Source: Aliirhizobium wenxiniae (GTDB taxonomy: Bacteria; Pseudomonadota; Alphaproteobacteria; Rhizobiales; Rhizobiaceae). From it: a stretch of 64,000 nucleotides of DNA. Under the pieces are notes generated by a model. The model was not told the origin of the DNA, searched no databases, and saw only the letters and a list, made by a program, of their open reading frames with translations. The stretch spans positions 1-64,000 of the forward strand of contig NZ_JACHEG010000016.1 in assembly GCF_014201355.1 (NCBI RefSeq). Reading direction: 5' to 3'. This document shows, piece by piece, positions 7,527 through 15,983 of the stretch (the first letter of the stretch is position 1; each line of letters begins with the position of its first letter). The translations under genes and the position numbers were made by a program.

Positions 7527-7555
7527 GGTCGGGTTAGCACCCGGCCTTTTGTTTT
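7527..7555 (+). terminator. Rho-independent terminator after cspA
   Basis: GGTCGGGT-TAGC-ACCCGGCC forms an 8-bp stem (one G-T pair) followed by TTTTGTTTT, 60 bases after the cspA stop. Confidence 0.9.
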
Positions 7556-7744
7556 CCGATTGCGACAGCTAACATAACCGAAGTCGTCTCATCCTACGCC
7601 AACACTGTCTGGTGACTTCAGTGCAAACGCGTAGGAAATTGCGAGGCCTGTTGTACGGCGAAACAGGCGCTTTCCCGTGTCACAGTAGCCGTATCCCGGC
7701 ATCGCCGTTCAAACGACGGCCTTACCCAACAAAAGGAGGACACG

Positions 7745-8031
7745 ATGTCTTCCAACAAATATGCCCCATGCGTTTCACGAAACCTCGTTCGGACGAGCCT
7801 GTTCGGATATCATGAACAAGCAAGTCTTTGCGGACCTCGAGAAGGCTTTGCAAGTCCCGGACTGAAACGTCTTCCCTGGGCAATATTCAAGGCATTCCCA
7901 AACTTCAGTTCCGGCCGGGACGGCCGCAGACTGACGTGGCGGCAGGACACGGCGCTCCTGCCAATCTAGCAGATCCTTCGAATGCACAGACCCGATCGAA
8001 ATCAGTCGGGCTGCTCCAACAATCACCATAA
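7745..8031 (+). pseudogene. Possible small gene, frame uncertain or broken
   Basis: An AAGGAGGACACG ribosome site stands before the ATG at 7745, but that frame gives a 74-residue product with no recognisable features. A second frame here reads MPHAFHETSFGRACSDIMNK and stops after 34 residues. A third frame ends at 8031 with a Pro/Ala/Gln-rich tail (GIPKLQFRPGRPQTDVAAGH) just before the next small gene. The pattern suggests one or two small genes with a frameshift. No function can be given. Confidence 0.3.
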
Positions 8032-8046
8032 GGTGAGGAGAATTTC

Positions 8047-8184
8047 ATGGCCAAAGGTCAAGTGCGCGGCAATCGAGAAGTCCGCAAGCCGAAGAAAGAC
8101 AAGACCGCAGTCGTGCCACCCGCTTCCTCCGGCTCGCAGGTCAAGTCTCCCGTGAGCAATGCGCCGGGTTCCACCAAGAAATAA
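8047..8184 (+). CDS. Small Lys/Ser/Pro-rich protein (45 aa)
   Basis: An ATG at 8047 after GGTGAGGAGAATTTC opens a 45-residue frame, MAKGQVRGNREVRKPKKDKT and so on to APGSTKK. It is very basic and predicted disordered. It resembles short basic proteins I know from rhizobial genomes, but no function is known. It is first in a row of small same-strand genes (8047-8695). Confidence 0.6.
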   Translation: MAKGQVRGNREVRKPKKDKTAVVPPASSGSQVKSPVSNAPGSTKK

Positions 8185-8252
8185 CGATCAAGAAACTATC
8201 TGGCTGATTTCAAAACCCAAAACAGCGTCACAGCGCTGACTAGGACCCAAAT

Positions 8253-8453
8253 ATGAATTACACACCGCGCCGATCCGCAGACGAACTATTCCGGTCACCG
8301 AACGTCGTAGCCGGCTCGGATGCCGAAAAGCTCGCGAACCTGCGAAAAGTCATGCAGTTGCGGAAACGCGAACTGCGAGATACCGAACGCATCAGGGCAG
8401 CCGCCCGCGGACAAGTCCAATCCACTTTCGAGAACCGGAGACCAGCCAATTGA
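8253..8453 (+). CDS. Small charged helical protein (66 aa)
   Basis: A 66-residue frame beginning MNYTPRRSADELFRSPNVVA, with a strongly helical Arg/Lys/Glu middle (KLANLRKVMQLRKRELRDTE) and no signal peptide. No ribosome site is obvious. The stop overlaps the start of the next gene (TTGA), which suggests translational coupling and supports both frames. Family not recognised. Confidence 0.5.
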   Translation: MNYTPRRSADELFRSPNVVAGSDAEKLANLRKVMQLRKRELRDTERIRAAARGQVQSTFENRRPAN

Positions 8454-8695
8454 ACCGGTTCAATTACGCGGGCAGTGCAGGACTTTACGCCGGCTATGCG
8501 ACGGCGGAAAGAAGGGGACCCCGCTACAGGCGTTTCGAAACAGCGGCCGAGGCCCTGCGTTTCGCCGTCGAAGACATGCGCGATACACAGCAACGCGGTT
8601 CACTTCTTGAAATGGATGAAGCGCGGTTTGACCACAATCAAATCCGCGCGCTCTACGACGCGCCGGAGTATCCGCTTTTACGCCGGATTAGGTGA
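8450..8695 (+). CDS. Small protein of unknown function (81 aa)
   Basis: The frame starts at a TTG overlapping the stop of the preceding gene and gives 81 residues (NRFNYAGSAGLYAGYATAER; later FETAAEALRFAVEDMRDTQQ). The second half resembles small rhizobial proteins with an AEALRFAVEDM-type helix, but I cannot name the family. It is likely coupled to the 66-aa gene. Confidence 0.5.
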   Translation: MNRFNYAGSAGLYAGYATAERRGPRYRRFETAAEALRFAVEDMRDTQQRGSLLEMDEARFDHNQIRALYDAPEYPLLRRIR

Positions 8696-8829
8696 TTGAC
8701 CCGGAGGCGGCAAACTGTCCGCAGCGAAATGACCTTTCGAAACACATGCGGCGCATTTCCCGCAGCGGTCTTAAGAGCGTTAAGCTCATCGTATGCGGCG
8801 AGCAAGCAGCGCTTTGACAACTTTTAAAG

Positions 8830-9021
8830 ATGCACGGCATCGCGGCTGAGGCAGCCGGTTGGACGAACGGCGCAAGTCTCGATGCGATCAAGCTTCACGG
8901 CACTGGCGGCATGGGACACGGCACGGCGGTCGACCCGTTGAGCGGATATGGCACGCAGAGCCCTTACACACTCGACCTCGGCATCCCATCGACGAAGCTT
9001 ATCGCCCGCAACTGGGCCTGA
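8830..9021 (+). pseudogene. C-terminal fragment of a PHB-depolymerase-type esterase
   Basis: The frame contains SLDAIKLHGTGGMGHGTAVD, the catalytic-His region (GMGHGT) of LpqC/PHB-depolymerase-like alpha/beta hydrolases, and ends SPYTLDLGIPSTKLIARNWA as the family does. The nucleophile elbow and the whole N-terminal two-thirds are missing, and the upstream 130 bases carry no homologous frame. It is therefore a 5'-truncated remnant. Confidence 0.65.
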
Positions 9022-9176
9022 CGCCCTCATTTAAACGCGGTAGCAAATCGGACTGCGCGACTGGCACTCCCATTGATAGACCGAAACACGCACGGACGAG
9101 TACGAACAACATTCACCATGTCATCGAGAGTGCGCTGCGCTCCGGAGGCTTCACGGATATCTGAAAGGCGAGAGAT

Positions 9177-9434
9177 ATGGGCAACCTGCAAGAGTTTGCA
9201 TCGAGTTCAAATGGAGACAAATGGTTCGTCGGACAGGACGGCACGACGGACCAACGTTTCGTCCTCCATCGCGGTAATCCGTCGTCGGGTGGCCACGAAA
9301 CCCGTTCCTCGGTAGACGCGTTTTTGAACCAGAAGCCTTTTGGTCCTGAGCGTGACGCGCTCATCGCTTTCCTGAAGAAAGAGAACGCTGCCAAAGACGA
9401 GGTCATCATCGACGATGGTCAGACCCCGTCGTGA
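9177..9434 (+). CDS. Small conserved-looking protein (85 aa)
   Basis: An 85-residue frame starting MGNLQEFASSSNGDKWFVGQ with a C-terminal acidic tail. It carries a central region (FVLHRGNPSSGGHETRSSVD, then FLNQKPFGPERDALIAFL) that looks like a folded small domain. AGGCGAGAGAT precedes the ATG. I do not know the family. It is followed after 18 bases by another small gene on the same strand. Confidence 0.55.
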   Translation: MGNLQEFASSSNGDKWFVGQDGTTDQRFVLHRGNPSSGGHETRSSVDAFLNQKPFGPERDALIAFLKKENAAKDEVIIDDGQTPS

Positions 9435-9452
9435 CGACTGGCTGAGGAATAT

Positions 9453-9626
9453 ATGCGCCTTGGTGGTCGCCGCCGTGCCAAGGTCGACTACAATCTGGTC
9501 AGCACGCGTAATTGGGAAGATGAGCCGGCCCTGGCGGCCGCGTTCTGGAACGAGCGCATCGGACCGATGGACGAAAAGCAGCGACGTGAGGTTGAACTTC
9601 ATCTGCCCTCGATCACCAATGAATAA
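9453..9626 (+). CDS. Small basic/acidic protein (57 aa)
   Basis: An ATG at 9453 after CTGAGGAATAT opens a 57-residue frame: MRLGGRRRAKVDYNLVSTRN, then WEDEPALAAAFWNERIGPMD and a charged tail ending SITNE. No signal peptide or known motif. Short spacing from the 85-aa gene suggests one transcript. A GC-rich hairpin (9687-9706) follows, without a T-run. Confidence 0.5.
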   Translation: MRLGGRRRAKVDYNLVSTRNWEDEPALAAAFWNERIGPMDEKQRREVELHLPSITNE

Positions 9627-9788
9627 CCATTTCACTCGATGCGGGATGCAGCTCGACCAACGGTTTCAACTTGTCATGACAAGGAGCCGGCCGGATTGTC
9701 GGCCGGACCTCGTGACAACGACAAGCCATCAAGGGCTTCGCTATATCTGGACAGTCATTAAATAGCTTGGTCGCAGCGAGGAGCGAAA

Positions 9789-10655
9789 ATGCCAGCACTC
9801 TCTATTTCGCATCGGACAACCTACAGCTACCGGTTTCCCGTTCAGCTTTCTCCATACCGGTTGCTCCTGCGACCCCGCGAGGAACCGCATCTCCTGCTTC
9901 AAAATTATCACATCACGGTTGCGCCGGAAGCCCGCATAGCCTGGACAACGGATGTGTTTGGAAACGCAGTCGCGACTGTTACCGTTTCGAAGCCGACGCA
10001 ACGGCTCGAAATCATAAGTAAGGTGACGGTGGATCTGACTTCGGAGCCGTGGCCGGTATTCGACATCGCGGCCTCGGCGGCGTCATACCCATTCCCGTAT
10101 GATGAACGAGAGTGGAAGGATCTCGGCGCACTCGCGGTTCCCCAGCACCCGGATCCCTCTGGCGAGTTCCAAAAATGGATCCGAGGCTTCGTTATGGGAA
10201 ACCCGACCGACACACTGTCTCTTTTGAAGGATCTCAGTGCCGGCGTCGCGACCCACGTTACGTATCAGGCCCGGGAGGCAGAAGGAACGCAGTCTCCTCT
10301 CGAAACGCTCGCCTTGCGATCCGGCAGCTGTCGTGACATTGCGGCACTGTTCGTAGAAGGCGTCCGCGTTCTCGGCATCGGGGCACGGGCTGTATCCGGT
10401 TATCTTTACGACCCGGCTCGAAATCTCCTCGGTTCGACGGGTGCCGGGTCAACTCATGCCTGGGTCGATGTGTTCCTCCCCGGTGCAGGATGGATCGCTT
10501 TCGATCCGACGAATAGGACACTGGGCGGCGCCAACCTCATTCCCGTGGCAGTCGCGCGAGACATCACCCAGGCCATGCCAGTATCGGGAGGCTTCATCGG
10601 GCCCGCGGATGCTTTTGTGTCGATGGATGTTGCAGTCAATATTACCGAAGAATAG
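9789..10655 (+). CDS. Transglutaminase-like cysteine protease family protein
   Basis: This 288-residue protein has the bacterial transglutaminase N-terminal region (LSISHRTTYSYRFPVQLSPY at the start) and the core domain with Cys181 (SGSCRDIA), His223 (STHAWVDVF) and Asp239 (AFDPTN), the expected catalytic triad. No signal peptide is seen, so it is cytoplasmic. Members may act as proteases or amidases on peptides or crosslinks; the substrate is not known. The ATG at 9789 follows a GAGGAGCG-like site. It precedes the glycosyltransferase by 240 bases. Confidence 0.88.
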   Translation: MPALSISHRTTYSYRFPVQLSPYRLLLRPREEPHLLLQNYHITVAPEARIAWTTDVFGNAVATVTVSKPTQRLEIISKVTVDLTSEPWPVFDIAASAASYPFPYDEREWKDLGALAVPQHPDPSGEFQKWIRGFVMGNPTDTLSLLKDLSAGVATHVTYQAREAEGTQSPLETLALRSGSCRDIAALFVEGVRVLGIGARAVSGYLYDPARNLLGSTGAGSTHAWVDVFLPGAGWIAFDPTNRTLGGANLIPVAVARDITQAMPVSGGFIGPADAFVSMDVAVNITEE

Positions 10656-10717
10656 AGCCGCCTGCTGACGCGTTCACCTTGGGCGGGATCCAACCGGCGT
10701 ATTGCAGACGGCAGAAG

Positions 10718-10742
10718 GGAACTATCCGTCACTCCTTCAGTT
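10718..10742 (+). promoter_or_regulatory. Candidate EcfG/RpoE2-type promoter before the glycosyltransferase
   Basis: GGAAC (10718-10722), 18 bases, TT (10741-10742); -10 reads AGTT. It is 155 bases before the small coupled frame at 10897, farther than the other sites, so confidence is lower. Confidence 0.35.
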
Positions 10743-10896
10743 AATGACGCACAACGGACCGCGCTAGCCGCAGCTTAGAGAGACCGCCTATAGATCCGCG
10801 GATCCTCACAATCGCCATCAACATCACGAGAGCCACTGCTGCCACACTCCGATCTCAGGTCAACCCGATCTTAGCGGTGAGATCAAGGAGACTTCC

Positions 10897-11019
10897 ATGA
10901 CTTTTGACCGCGCCAGCTGGAGAACGACGCTCAAGCCATGGGGTTGTGGCAGTCTTGGGCTTTTGTCATCAATTACGCGCACGGACATCGCCTTCCGTCT
11001 ATCGGGAGCTTCGCGATGA
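10897..11019 (+). CDS. Short leader-like frame coupled to the glycosyltransferase
   Basis: An ATG at 10897 follows a strong AAGGAGACTTCC site and opens a 40-residue frame (MTFDRASWRTTLKPWGCGSL, later GLLSSITRTDIAFRLSG). Its TGA overlaps the ATG of the glycosyltransferase (ATGA at 11016-11019). The signals support translation and coupling. It resembles no family I know and may act as a leader or be the remains of a longer gene. Confidence 0.45.
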   Translation: MTFDRASWRTTLKPWGCGSLGLLSSITRTDIAFRLSGASR

Positions 11020-13295
11020 CCCAGCTTAAGAATATTGCGTTCATCGGGAATTCCTTGCCGCGTCGTTGTGGTATCGCGACGTTTACGACAGATTTGCAGC
11101 AGGCCGTTACTAAAGCTCCGGTCCACGTCGCCACTGCAATCGTAGCCATGACAGATCATGGCCATGTATACGAATATCCGCCGGAGGTCCGCCTCTCGAT
11201 AGCCGATGACAATCGCGACGATTACATTCAAGGCGCGGATGTCCTCAACGCCGGCAATTTCGACGTCGCCTGCCTTCAGCACGAATTCGGAATCTTTGGC
11301 GGCGAGGACGGGGATCATATCGTTGAGCTGCTGTCGCGGTTGAAGATGCCGATCGTAACCACGCTGCACACCGTCCTGGCGGAGCCAAGCCCCGGCCAGC
11401 GGCGTGTGCTGAACAAGATCGTCGATCGGTCCGCCAAAGTGATTGTCATGGCCGAAAAGGGCAGGACATTGTTGTCTGAGGTCTATCACGTGCCGGATGA
11501 CAAGATTGAGGTCGTTGCCCACGGCATTCCCGATATGCCGTTTTCGGATCCTACCACCTCGAAAGCGGGCTTGGGATTCGACGGGCGCTCGGTGATCCTC
11601 ACATTCGGCCTGCTCTCTCCCAACAAGGGCATCGAAGTGATGATCGATGCCATGCCCCTGATTTTGAAAAGCCGCCCCGATGCGGTCTACGTGATCCTCG
11701 GAGCAACCCATCCCAACCTCGTGCTCGACCAGGGGGAAACCTATCGCGAGAGCCTGATGAAGCGGGTGAAGGACCTGGGCATCGACGAGAGCGTGGTATT
11801 TCTCGACCGCTTCGTCGACAAGGCAACGCTGATGGACTTCATTTCCATGTGCGATGTCTATGCCACGCCCTATCTCAATGAGGCTCAGATGACATCGGGC
11901 ACTCTGGCTTACAGCTTCGGCCTCGGCAAGGCAGTCGTCTCCACCCCTTACTGGCATGCGCGAGAACTGCTGGCCGATGGCCGCGGTGTCCTCGTTCCCT
12001 TCGGTGACTCGACAGCGATCGGTCGCGAGATCGCGTCGATTCTTACCGATGACAGACGACGCGACGCGATGCGACTGCGCGCATATCAAACCAGTCGGCC
12101 GATGACGTGGCAAAAGACTGCCGAGCGCTATCTCGCATTATTCTCCGAGGTGACCCTACGAAATCCTGTACGTCCACCCCCGCCGGCCAACGTCGTGGTA
12201 GGCACGCACCCCGCCCCCTCCGAGCCGCAGCTCGACCACTTCCTGTCGATGTGCGACGATACCGGGTTGTTCCAGCATGCCGTTTATTCGGTGCCGGATC
12301 GTTCGCATGGCTATTGTGTCGACGACAATGCCCGAGCGCTTCTTCTGTCAGTCGCTCTTAACGAACCCGGAGAAAGGCTTCTACCCGAGGCACTCACCTC
12401 GCGCTTCGCATCTTTCGTGCAGCACGCATGGAACCCGGATGAGAAGCATTTCCGGAATTTCATGGGCTTCGACCGACGTTGGCTAGAGACCAAGGGCTCC
12501 CAAGATAGCCACTGCCGAACACTCTGGGCTCTTGGGGAATGTGCGCGCAGCGACGCAAGCGCATCCCGGCGCGCATGGGCCACAGGCCTGTTTTCGCGGG
12601 CATTGCCGACAGTCCAAAGTTTCGGCTCGCCACGCGCCTGGGCCTTTGCGCTGCTGGGGTTGGATGGCTATTGCGCGGTCTCGCCTCACGACTTGCTCGC
12701 CCATCAGATCCGCTTAACCCTGGCCGACAGGCTTATGGATATCTTCCATCGTGTCGAGAAAAAGGGCTGGATCTGGTTCGAGGAAGGCCTGTCCTACGAC
12801 AACGCCCGCCTGCCTCAGGCACTGATCCTGACTGGGCTGAGTGCTGAACGCCACGATTATGTGGCGGCCGGCCTAAAGTCCCTGCATTGGTTGACGACGG
12901 TGCAGACGAACCCTGAAGGTCAGTTCAGGCCTGTCGGTACGGATGGATTTACGGATCAGACAAGAGAGGTGAGGCATTTCGATCAGCAGCCTCTGGAGGC
13001 GACGGCGACGATCGCCGCCTGCTACGCCGCGTGGCGGGTCGGCCACGACATCACATGGGAAAATGAGGCCGCGAAGGCATTCGCCTGGTTCCTCGGCAGT
13101 AATGATCTTTCATTGCCGGTCGTAGATGTCGAAACAGGCAGTTGCCGCGACGGCCTGCATCCGACACGCCTCAATGAAAATCGAGGCGGCGAATCCGTGG
13201 TCACTTATCTCCTCGGCCTTGTGGAATTTCGCAAGCTTTTGCGTGCCAGTAGTCATGCCTTGACATTCGCCCCGCTTCGCGCGCTGACCGCGTGA
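11016..13295 (+). CDS. Two-domain GT-B glycosyltransferase with C-terminal alpha-helical toroid-like domain
   Basis: A 759-residue protein. Residues 1-400 form a family-4 GT-B glycosyltransferase: FIGNSLPRRCGIATFTTDLQ near the start, then HEFGIFGG, the sugar-nucleotide part around ILTFGLLSPNKGIEVMIDAM and LNEAQMTSGTLAYSFGLGKA. Residues 420-750 look like an alpha/alpha-barrel sugar-processing domain (GFDRRWLETKGSQDSHCRTL, ARLPQALILTGLSAERHDYV, FDQQPLEATATIAACYAAWR). The substrate is unknown; a cytoplasmic glycan or glucan product is plausible. The start at 11016 (GGGAGCTTCGCG) fits the family; the frame is open back to 10938 without support. It overlaps the small frame before it by four bases. 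Confidence 0.85.
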   Translation: MTQLKNIAFIGNSLPRRCGIATFTTDLQQAVTKAPVHVATAIVAMTDHGHVYEYPPEVRLSIADDNRDDYIQGADVLNAGNFDVACLQHEFGIFGGEDGDHIVELLSRLKMPIVTTLHTVLAEPSPGQRRVLNKIVDRSAKVIVMAEKGRTLLSEVYHVPDDKIEVVAHGIPDMPFSDPTTSKAGLGFDGRSVILTFGLLSPNKGIEVMIDAMPLILKSRPDAVYVILGATHPNLVLDQGETYRESLMKRVKDLGIDESVVFLDRFVDKATLMDFISMCDVYATPYLNEAQMTSGTLAYSFGLGKAVVSTPYWHARELLADGRGVLVPFGDSTAIGREIASILTDDRRRDAMRLRAYQTSRPMTWQKTAERYLALFSEVTLRNPVRPPPPANVVVGTHPAPSEPQLDHFLSMCDDTGLFQHAVYSVPDRSHGYCVDDNARALLLSVALNEPGERLLPEALTSRFASFVQHAWNPDEKHFRNFMGFDRRWLETKGSQDSHCRTLWALGECARSDASASRRAWATGLFSRALPTVQSFGSPRAWAFALLGLDGYCAVSPHDLLAHQIRLTLADRLMDIFHRVEKKGWIWFEEGLSYDNARLPQALILTGLSAERHDYVAAGLKSLHWLTTVQTNPEGQFRPVGTDGFTDQTREVRHFDQQPLEATATIAACYAAWRVGHDITWENEAAKAFAWFLGSNDLSLPVVDVETGSCRDGLHPTRLNENRGGESVVTYLLGLVEFRKLLRASSHALTFAPLRALTA

Positions 13296-13455
13296 ACCGC
13301 AGTCTACTCACCCCGGCCGACAAAGGGCGCTTAGAGGATAGGAGGCATCCTCGCACCTTGCGTAGCATTCATCTCGGTGTGACGACTTGCTCTTGATGCG
13401 GTTCGAACCCGCGATCACCACACCGACTGCGGCGCTGAGAAGCTTTCGCTCTCTC

Positions 13456-13487
13456 CAAGAAAAACCCGCCGCGGTGAGCGACGGGTT
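13456..13487 (-). terminator. Rho-independent terminator for the 54-aa gene
   Basis: On the minus strand AACCCGTCGC pairs with GCGGCGGGTT (one G-T) around a 5-base loop, followed by TTTTTCTT. It lies 20 bases after the stop at 13507. Confidence 0.85.
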
Positions 13488-13506
13488 TGGCATAGAAACT
13501 GACTTC

Positions 13507-13671
13507 TTATCTTTTCGACGGCGAGGGTTTCCGCCCCTGACTGTGCTGGCCAGTCGTCTTCGCATCGTAGCCTTGGCCATGGTTCGTGCCGCCAAGATGG
13601 CCGCCACCGCTGGTGTTGGCAATCTGTCGCTCTGCTTTCTTGAGAAGCAGCGCCGCATCGGTCTTTTTCAT
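13507..13671 (-). CDS. Small Gly/His/Gln-rich protein (54 aa)
   Basis: An ATG at 13671 opens a 54-residue frame: MKKTDAALLLKKAERQIANT followed by SGGGHLGGTNHGQGYDAKTT and a basic end KPSPSKR. It is helical at the N-terminus and disordered and Gly-rich after that. No family known. The terminator directly behind it is good evidence that it is transcribed as its own unit. The ribosome site is weak (GAAAGATAATC). Confidence 0.6.
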   Translation of the reverse strand: MKKTDAALLLKKAERQIANTSGGGHLGGTNHGQGYDAKTTGQHSQGRKPSPSKR

Positions 13672-14245
13672 GATTATCTTTCAACGTCGCCGGAAAATGA
13701 AAAAAGCCAGGCCAAACCGCACCGACCTTCTTCATCGTCGCTATGATCACCGGTGCCAGCACATCCGTGGTCAACAGGTCTAAAGCGACAGCGGCAATTG
13801 CGAACTCCGAAAATCTCGGTGCTCATCAGCAATGCCGATAAACAAGACATAGGTATCCATTGTGTTCTTAACAAGTTAGGGCAGACGACTGACCGCACAA
13901 CCTTCAAGAGTCGCGCCACGCGTACCAGCCTAGCCTCGAACATGCCGCCTGGTATTACCATCTGTTTCAGCAGGAATGAGGACGCGGATGCCTGTCTCTT
14001 CACCGCCACGAACTGTGTCGGATGCTCTGAAAGCAGTGGCCGCCCACCTAGGCGTTTGACGATGCGAGGTTTAATCGAACAGCCGCCGCCTTCGACAATC
14101 CAGACGTCGTTGATTTCGTCATCCATTCCTACCGCTTCGACGTTTGGAATGTTGAAGGGGACTTGGCGCTGGCTGACCTGTAAGCCATGCTACTTGCTGC
14201 TGGGTTGTGCAAGCAGGGCTTCCCGCTTGCTCCGGGGGGATTGTG
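13672..14245. other. Stretch without an assignable gene
   Basis: Open frames on both strands here have no family features. One plus frame ends FDNPDVVDFVIHSYRFDVWN just before 14180 and looks protein-like but has no start. The region leads into a histidine-kinase scrap and is probably decayed DNA. Confidence 0.3.
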
Positions 14246-14328
14246 AAGATGAGCTGGTGCTTGACTGGAAGGAGACAGGCGGGCCTCCTGTCGTCAATCC
14301 TGAACGAATAGGCTTAGGACGAAAGTAA
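14246..14328 (+). pseudogene. HWE histidine kinase C-terminal scrap
   Basis: The frame reads ELVLDWKETGGPPVVNPERI then GLGRK and a stop. This matches the W-x-E-x-GGPPV segment of HWE/HisKA_2 kinases, next to where GFGxxLI should follow. Only about 27 codons remain. It is directly before a single-domain response regulator, so it may be the relic of that regulator's partner kinase. Confidence 0.65.
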
Positions 14329-14449
14329 TTCGCATGGGCTGGTTGGAACATGCGAAGACGACGTTAGTTTCCTTCAATGAGGCTTTGAAGCCGAATACCA
14401 CGCACCGCTCGCTCAGGTGCAAATGTCCTAGAGCGAACGGAGTGTCCCT

Positions 14450-14809
14450 TTGCCCCCACGTATCATTCTCGTCGTTGAAGACGAACCTCTTTTGCGCATG
14501 GCTGCCATCGACATGGTGGAATCCGCTGGATTCGAGGCAGTGGAAGCAGCTGACGCCACTCAGGCGGTCGAAATTCTGCAAAGCCGCATGGATATATGCA
14601 TTGTCTTCACCGATATCGACATGCCGCGCGGTATCGACGGATTACGCCTCGCCGCCCTCATACGGGACCGTTGGCCGCCAATCCATGTAATCATCACATC
14701 CGGCCACACGAAGCCGCCACAGGGCAGCCTGCCGCCAGACATGGTGTTCTTCTCAAAGCCGTATCGCGAGACCGAGGTGATCGCAACGATGACGCGGATG
14801 GCTGCTTAG
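14450..14809 (+). CDS. Single-domain response regulator
   Basis: A 119-residue lone receiver: acidic pair in VVEDEPLL, phospho-acceptor Asp in FTDIDMPRGIDG, the switch Ser in ITSGH and the conserved Lys in FFSKPY. The KPY end and SGH turn resemble the FATGUY-type receivers that work with HWE kinases in alphaproteobacteria. There is no output domain, so it acts by protein contact or as a phosphate sink. The only fitting start is a TTG at 14450 after GGAGTGTCCC. Two close relatives lie at 21254 and 54835. Confidence 0.9.
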   Translation: MPPRIILVVEDEPLLRMAAIDMVESAGFEAVEAADATQAVEILQSRMDICIVFTDIDMPRGIDGLRLAALIRDRWPPIHVIITSGHTKPPQGSLPPDMVFFSKPYRETEVIATMTRMAA

Positions 14810-14968
14810 ACTCTTGAATATTGGATGCCTAGCCTTCGACGCCTATGGCGTTCGATAGAGAGGGCTCCGTTCGACGGATTTTTCTGGCGGGCCGCCTCAC
14901 CGCCCTGACATCTCCTGCCCACACAATGGGGGATTGAACAACGAGGGCTGCTAAGTTCGTACGACTTG

Positions 14969-15346
14969 TTATTGAACAGAGAAAGAAAATGCGCACTCGA
15001 CACCGTTCATCCGGGCAATGCGGTTTGGGAAGAACGAAAGAGTGAAAGTCTCTCCATCCGTTGTCTTGAAAGCTCTCTCACTTGGAAAGCGATTCAATTT
15101 AGGAAGGTATCCTAACTGAGAGGTTGTCTGAATTTCAGCTCCGCAATTTTCATTGTTCCCGCGAAACTCAAACCGTATCGAGCCAGTATCTGACGCTTTG
15201 ATTGCGTACGTCACTCGGTCACCCTTCAGGGACGATCCCCGGAGGGAATGCACAACCCCGTCGGTCTGCGTTACCTCTATGGCTGGATCTTTTGCTACCA
15301 CAGGGGACGCGGTCGCCAAAATAGCAAGGAGTGCAGGAATGCGCAT
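14969..15346 (-). CDS. Exported protein of unknown function
   Basis: A 125-residue protein with a signal peptide (MRIPALLAILATASPVVAKD) and a beta-rich mature part. The mature part holds two cysteines (NENCGAEIQ and VECAFSFSV) that could form one disulfide. I start at 15346 because GGAG lies seven bases before it; in-frame ATGs at 15358 and 15376 have poorer sites. The likely location is the periplasm. No family recognised and the neighbours give no hint. Confidence 0.6.
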   Translation of the reverse strand: MRIPALLAILATASPVVAKDPAIEVTQTDGVVHSLRGSSLKGDRVTYAIKASDTGSIRFEFRGNNENCGAEIQTTSQLGYLPKLNRFPSERAFKTTDGETFTLSFFPNRIARMNGVECAFSFSVQ

Positions 15347-15569
15347 GGAAATCTCCATAAAAATGACCATTCGCACAGTCGTTGCGGGTTAGCTATCAGT
15401 TTGTGCAAAACTACCAACGCGTGGGCGCAGGTTGCAGTAGGCATGGTCGCCCCTTTCGCCCTGAGATCATTGGTTCTTGATAAGCCGAGCAACCGAAGAT
15501 CCCCTTTACTTCGGCTGCCCGGCCGAGGAAGCGCGTCCGCCTATGCTCCCTCTGTTTCATGGCAAAGAC

Positions 15570-15845
15570 CTAACTATCGTGCGTTTCTTCGGGGTCCGCT
15601 TGCTCAACCCAGGCATCGACGAAAGACTGGCGAGCAAAATCCTGGTGGATCGTCCCCAAAAGCGCGCTGTGGCACAGGGCGTGAGCACGCCAATAGCTGA
15701 ACCCATGTTTGTGACTGAAATGGATCTGCATCAATCTTATCGCGTCAGCTGGACCATAGATCGTCGTATCGAGCTCGTCGCTTTGGCCGACATAGACGGG
15801 GCGTGTCCATCGCAGATTGAAGCCGACCGGGGTGACAGTACCCAT
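15570..15845 (-). CDS. DUF982 family protein
   Basis: A 91-residue protein with the DUF982 pattern: W-x-x-PV-x-V at residues 13-18 (WTRPVYVG), a YGPADAIRLM helix, HALCHSALLG and ARQSFVDAWVEQA. DUF982 proteins are small, abundant in rhizobia and functionally unknown. The start at 15845 directly follows the stop of a possible 45-aa frame. A second DUF982-like gene lies at 30122. Confidence 0.8.
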   Translation of the reverse strand: MGTVTPVGFNLRWTRPVYVGQSDELDTTIYGPADAIRLMQIHFSHKHGFSYWRAHALCHSALLGTIHQDFARQSFVDAWVEQADPEETHDS

Positions 15846-15983
15846 TCAGGGTAGTGGGGCTTGTGATAAGACATTCGTGGCTGCACCGCCGACAACGATG
15901 GTCGCTGTGTTTGCTTGCCTCGCAGCGATAATCAGGTTTCGCGGTGTCGAGAAATGCAAACCTAAAGCCGAGCTGAGTGCCAT
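15846..15983 (-). CDS. Possible small frame before DUF982
   Basis: An ATG at 15983 after GGGAGCCTGAC opens a 45-residue frame (MALSSALGLHFSTPRNLIIA, then Ala/Val/Gly-rich) whose TGA touches the ATG of the DUF982 gene. The ribosome site and exact junction support it, but the sequence has no recognised features and composition is ordinary. It could be chance. Confidence 0.3.
   Translation of the reverse strand: MALSSALGLHFSTPRNLIIAARQANTATIVVGGAATNVLSQAPLP

Noticed and set aside
10860..12113. 417-aa minus-strand frame opposite the glycosyltransferase
   Set aside because: Antisense shadow of a convincing gene; the composition (His/Arg/Asp-rich) is typical of reverse frames.
13674..14126. 150-aa minus frame
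   Set aside because: No start signal or family features; it overlaps the 5' region of the better-supported 54-aa gene.
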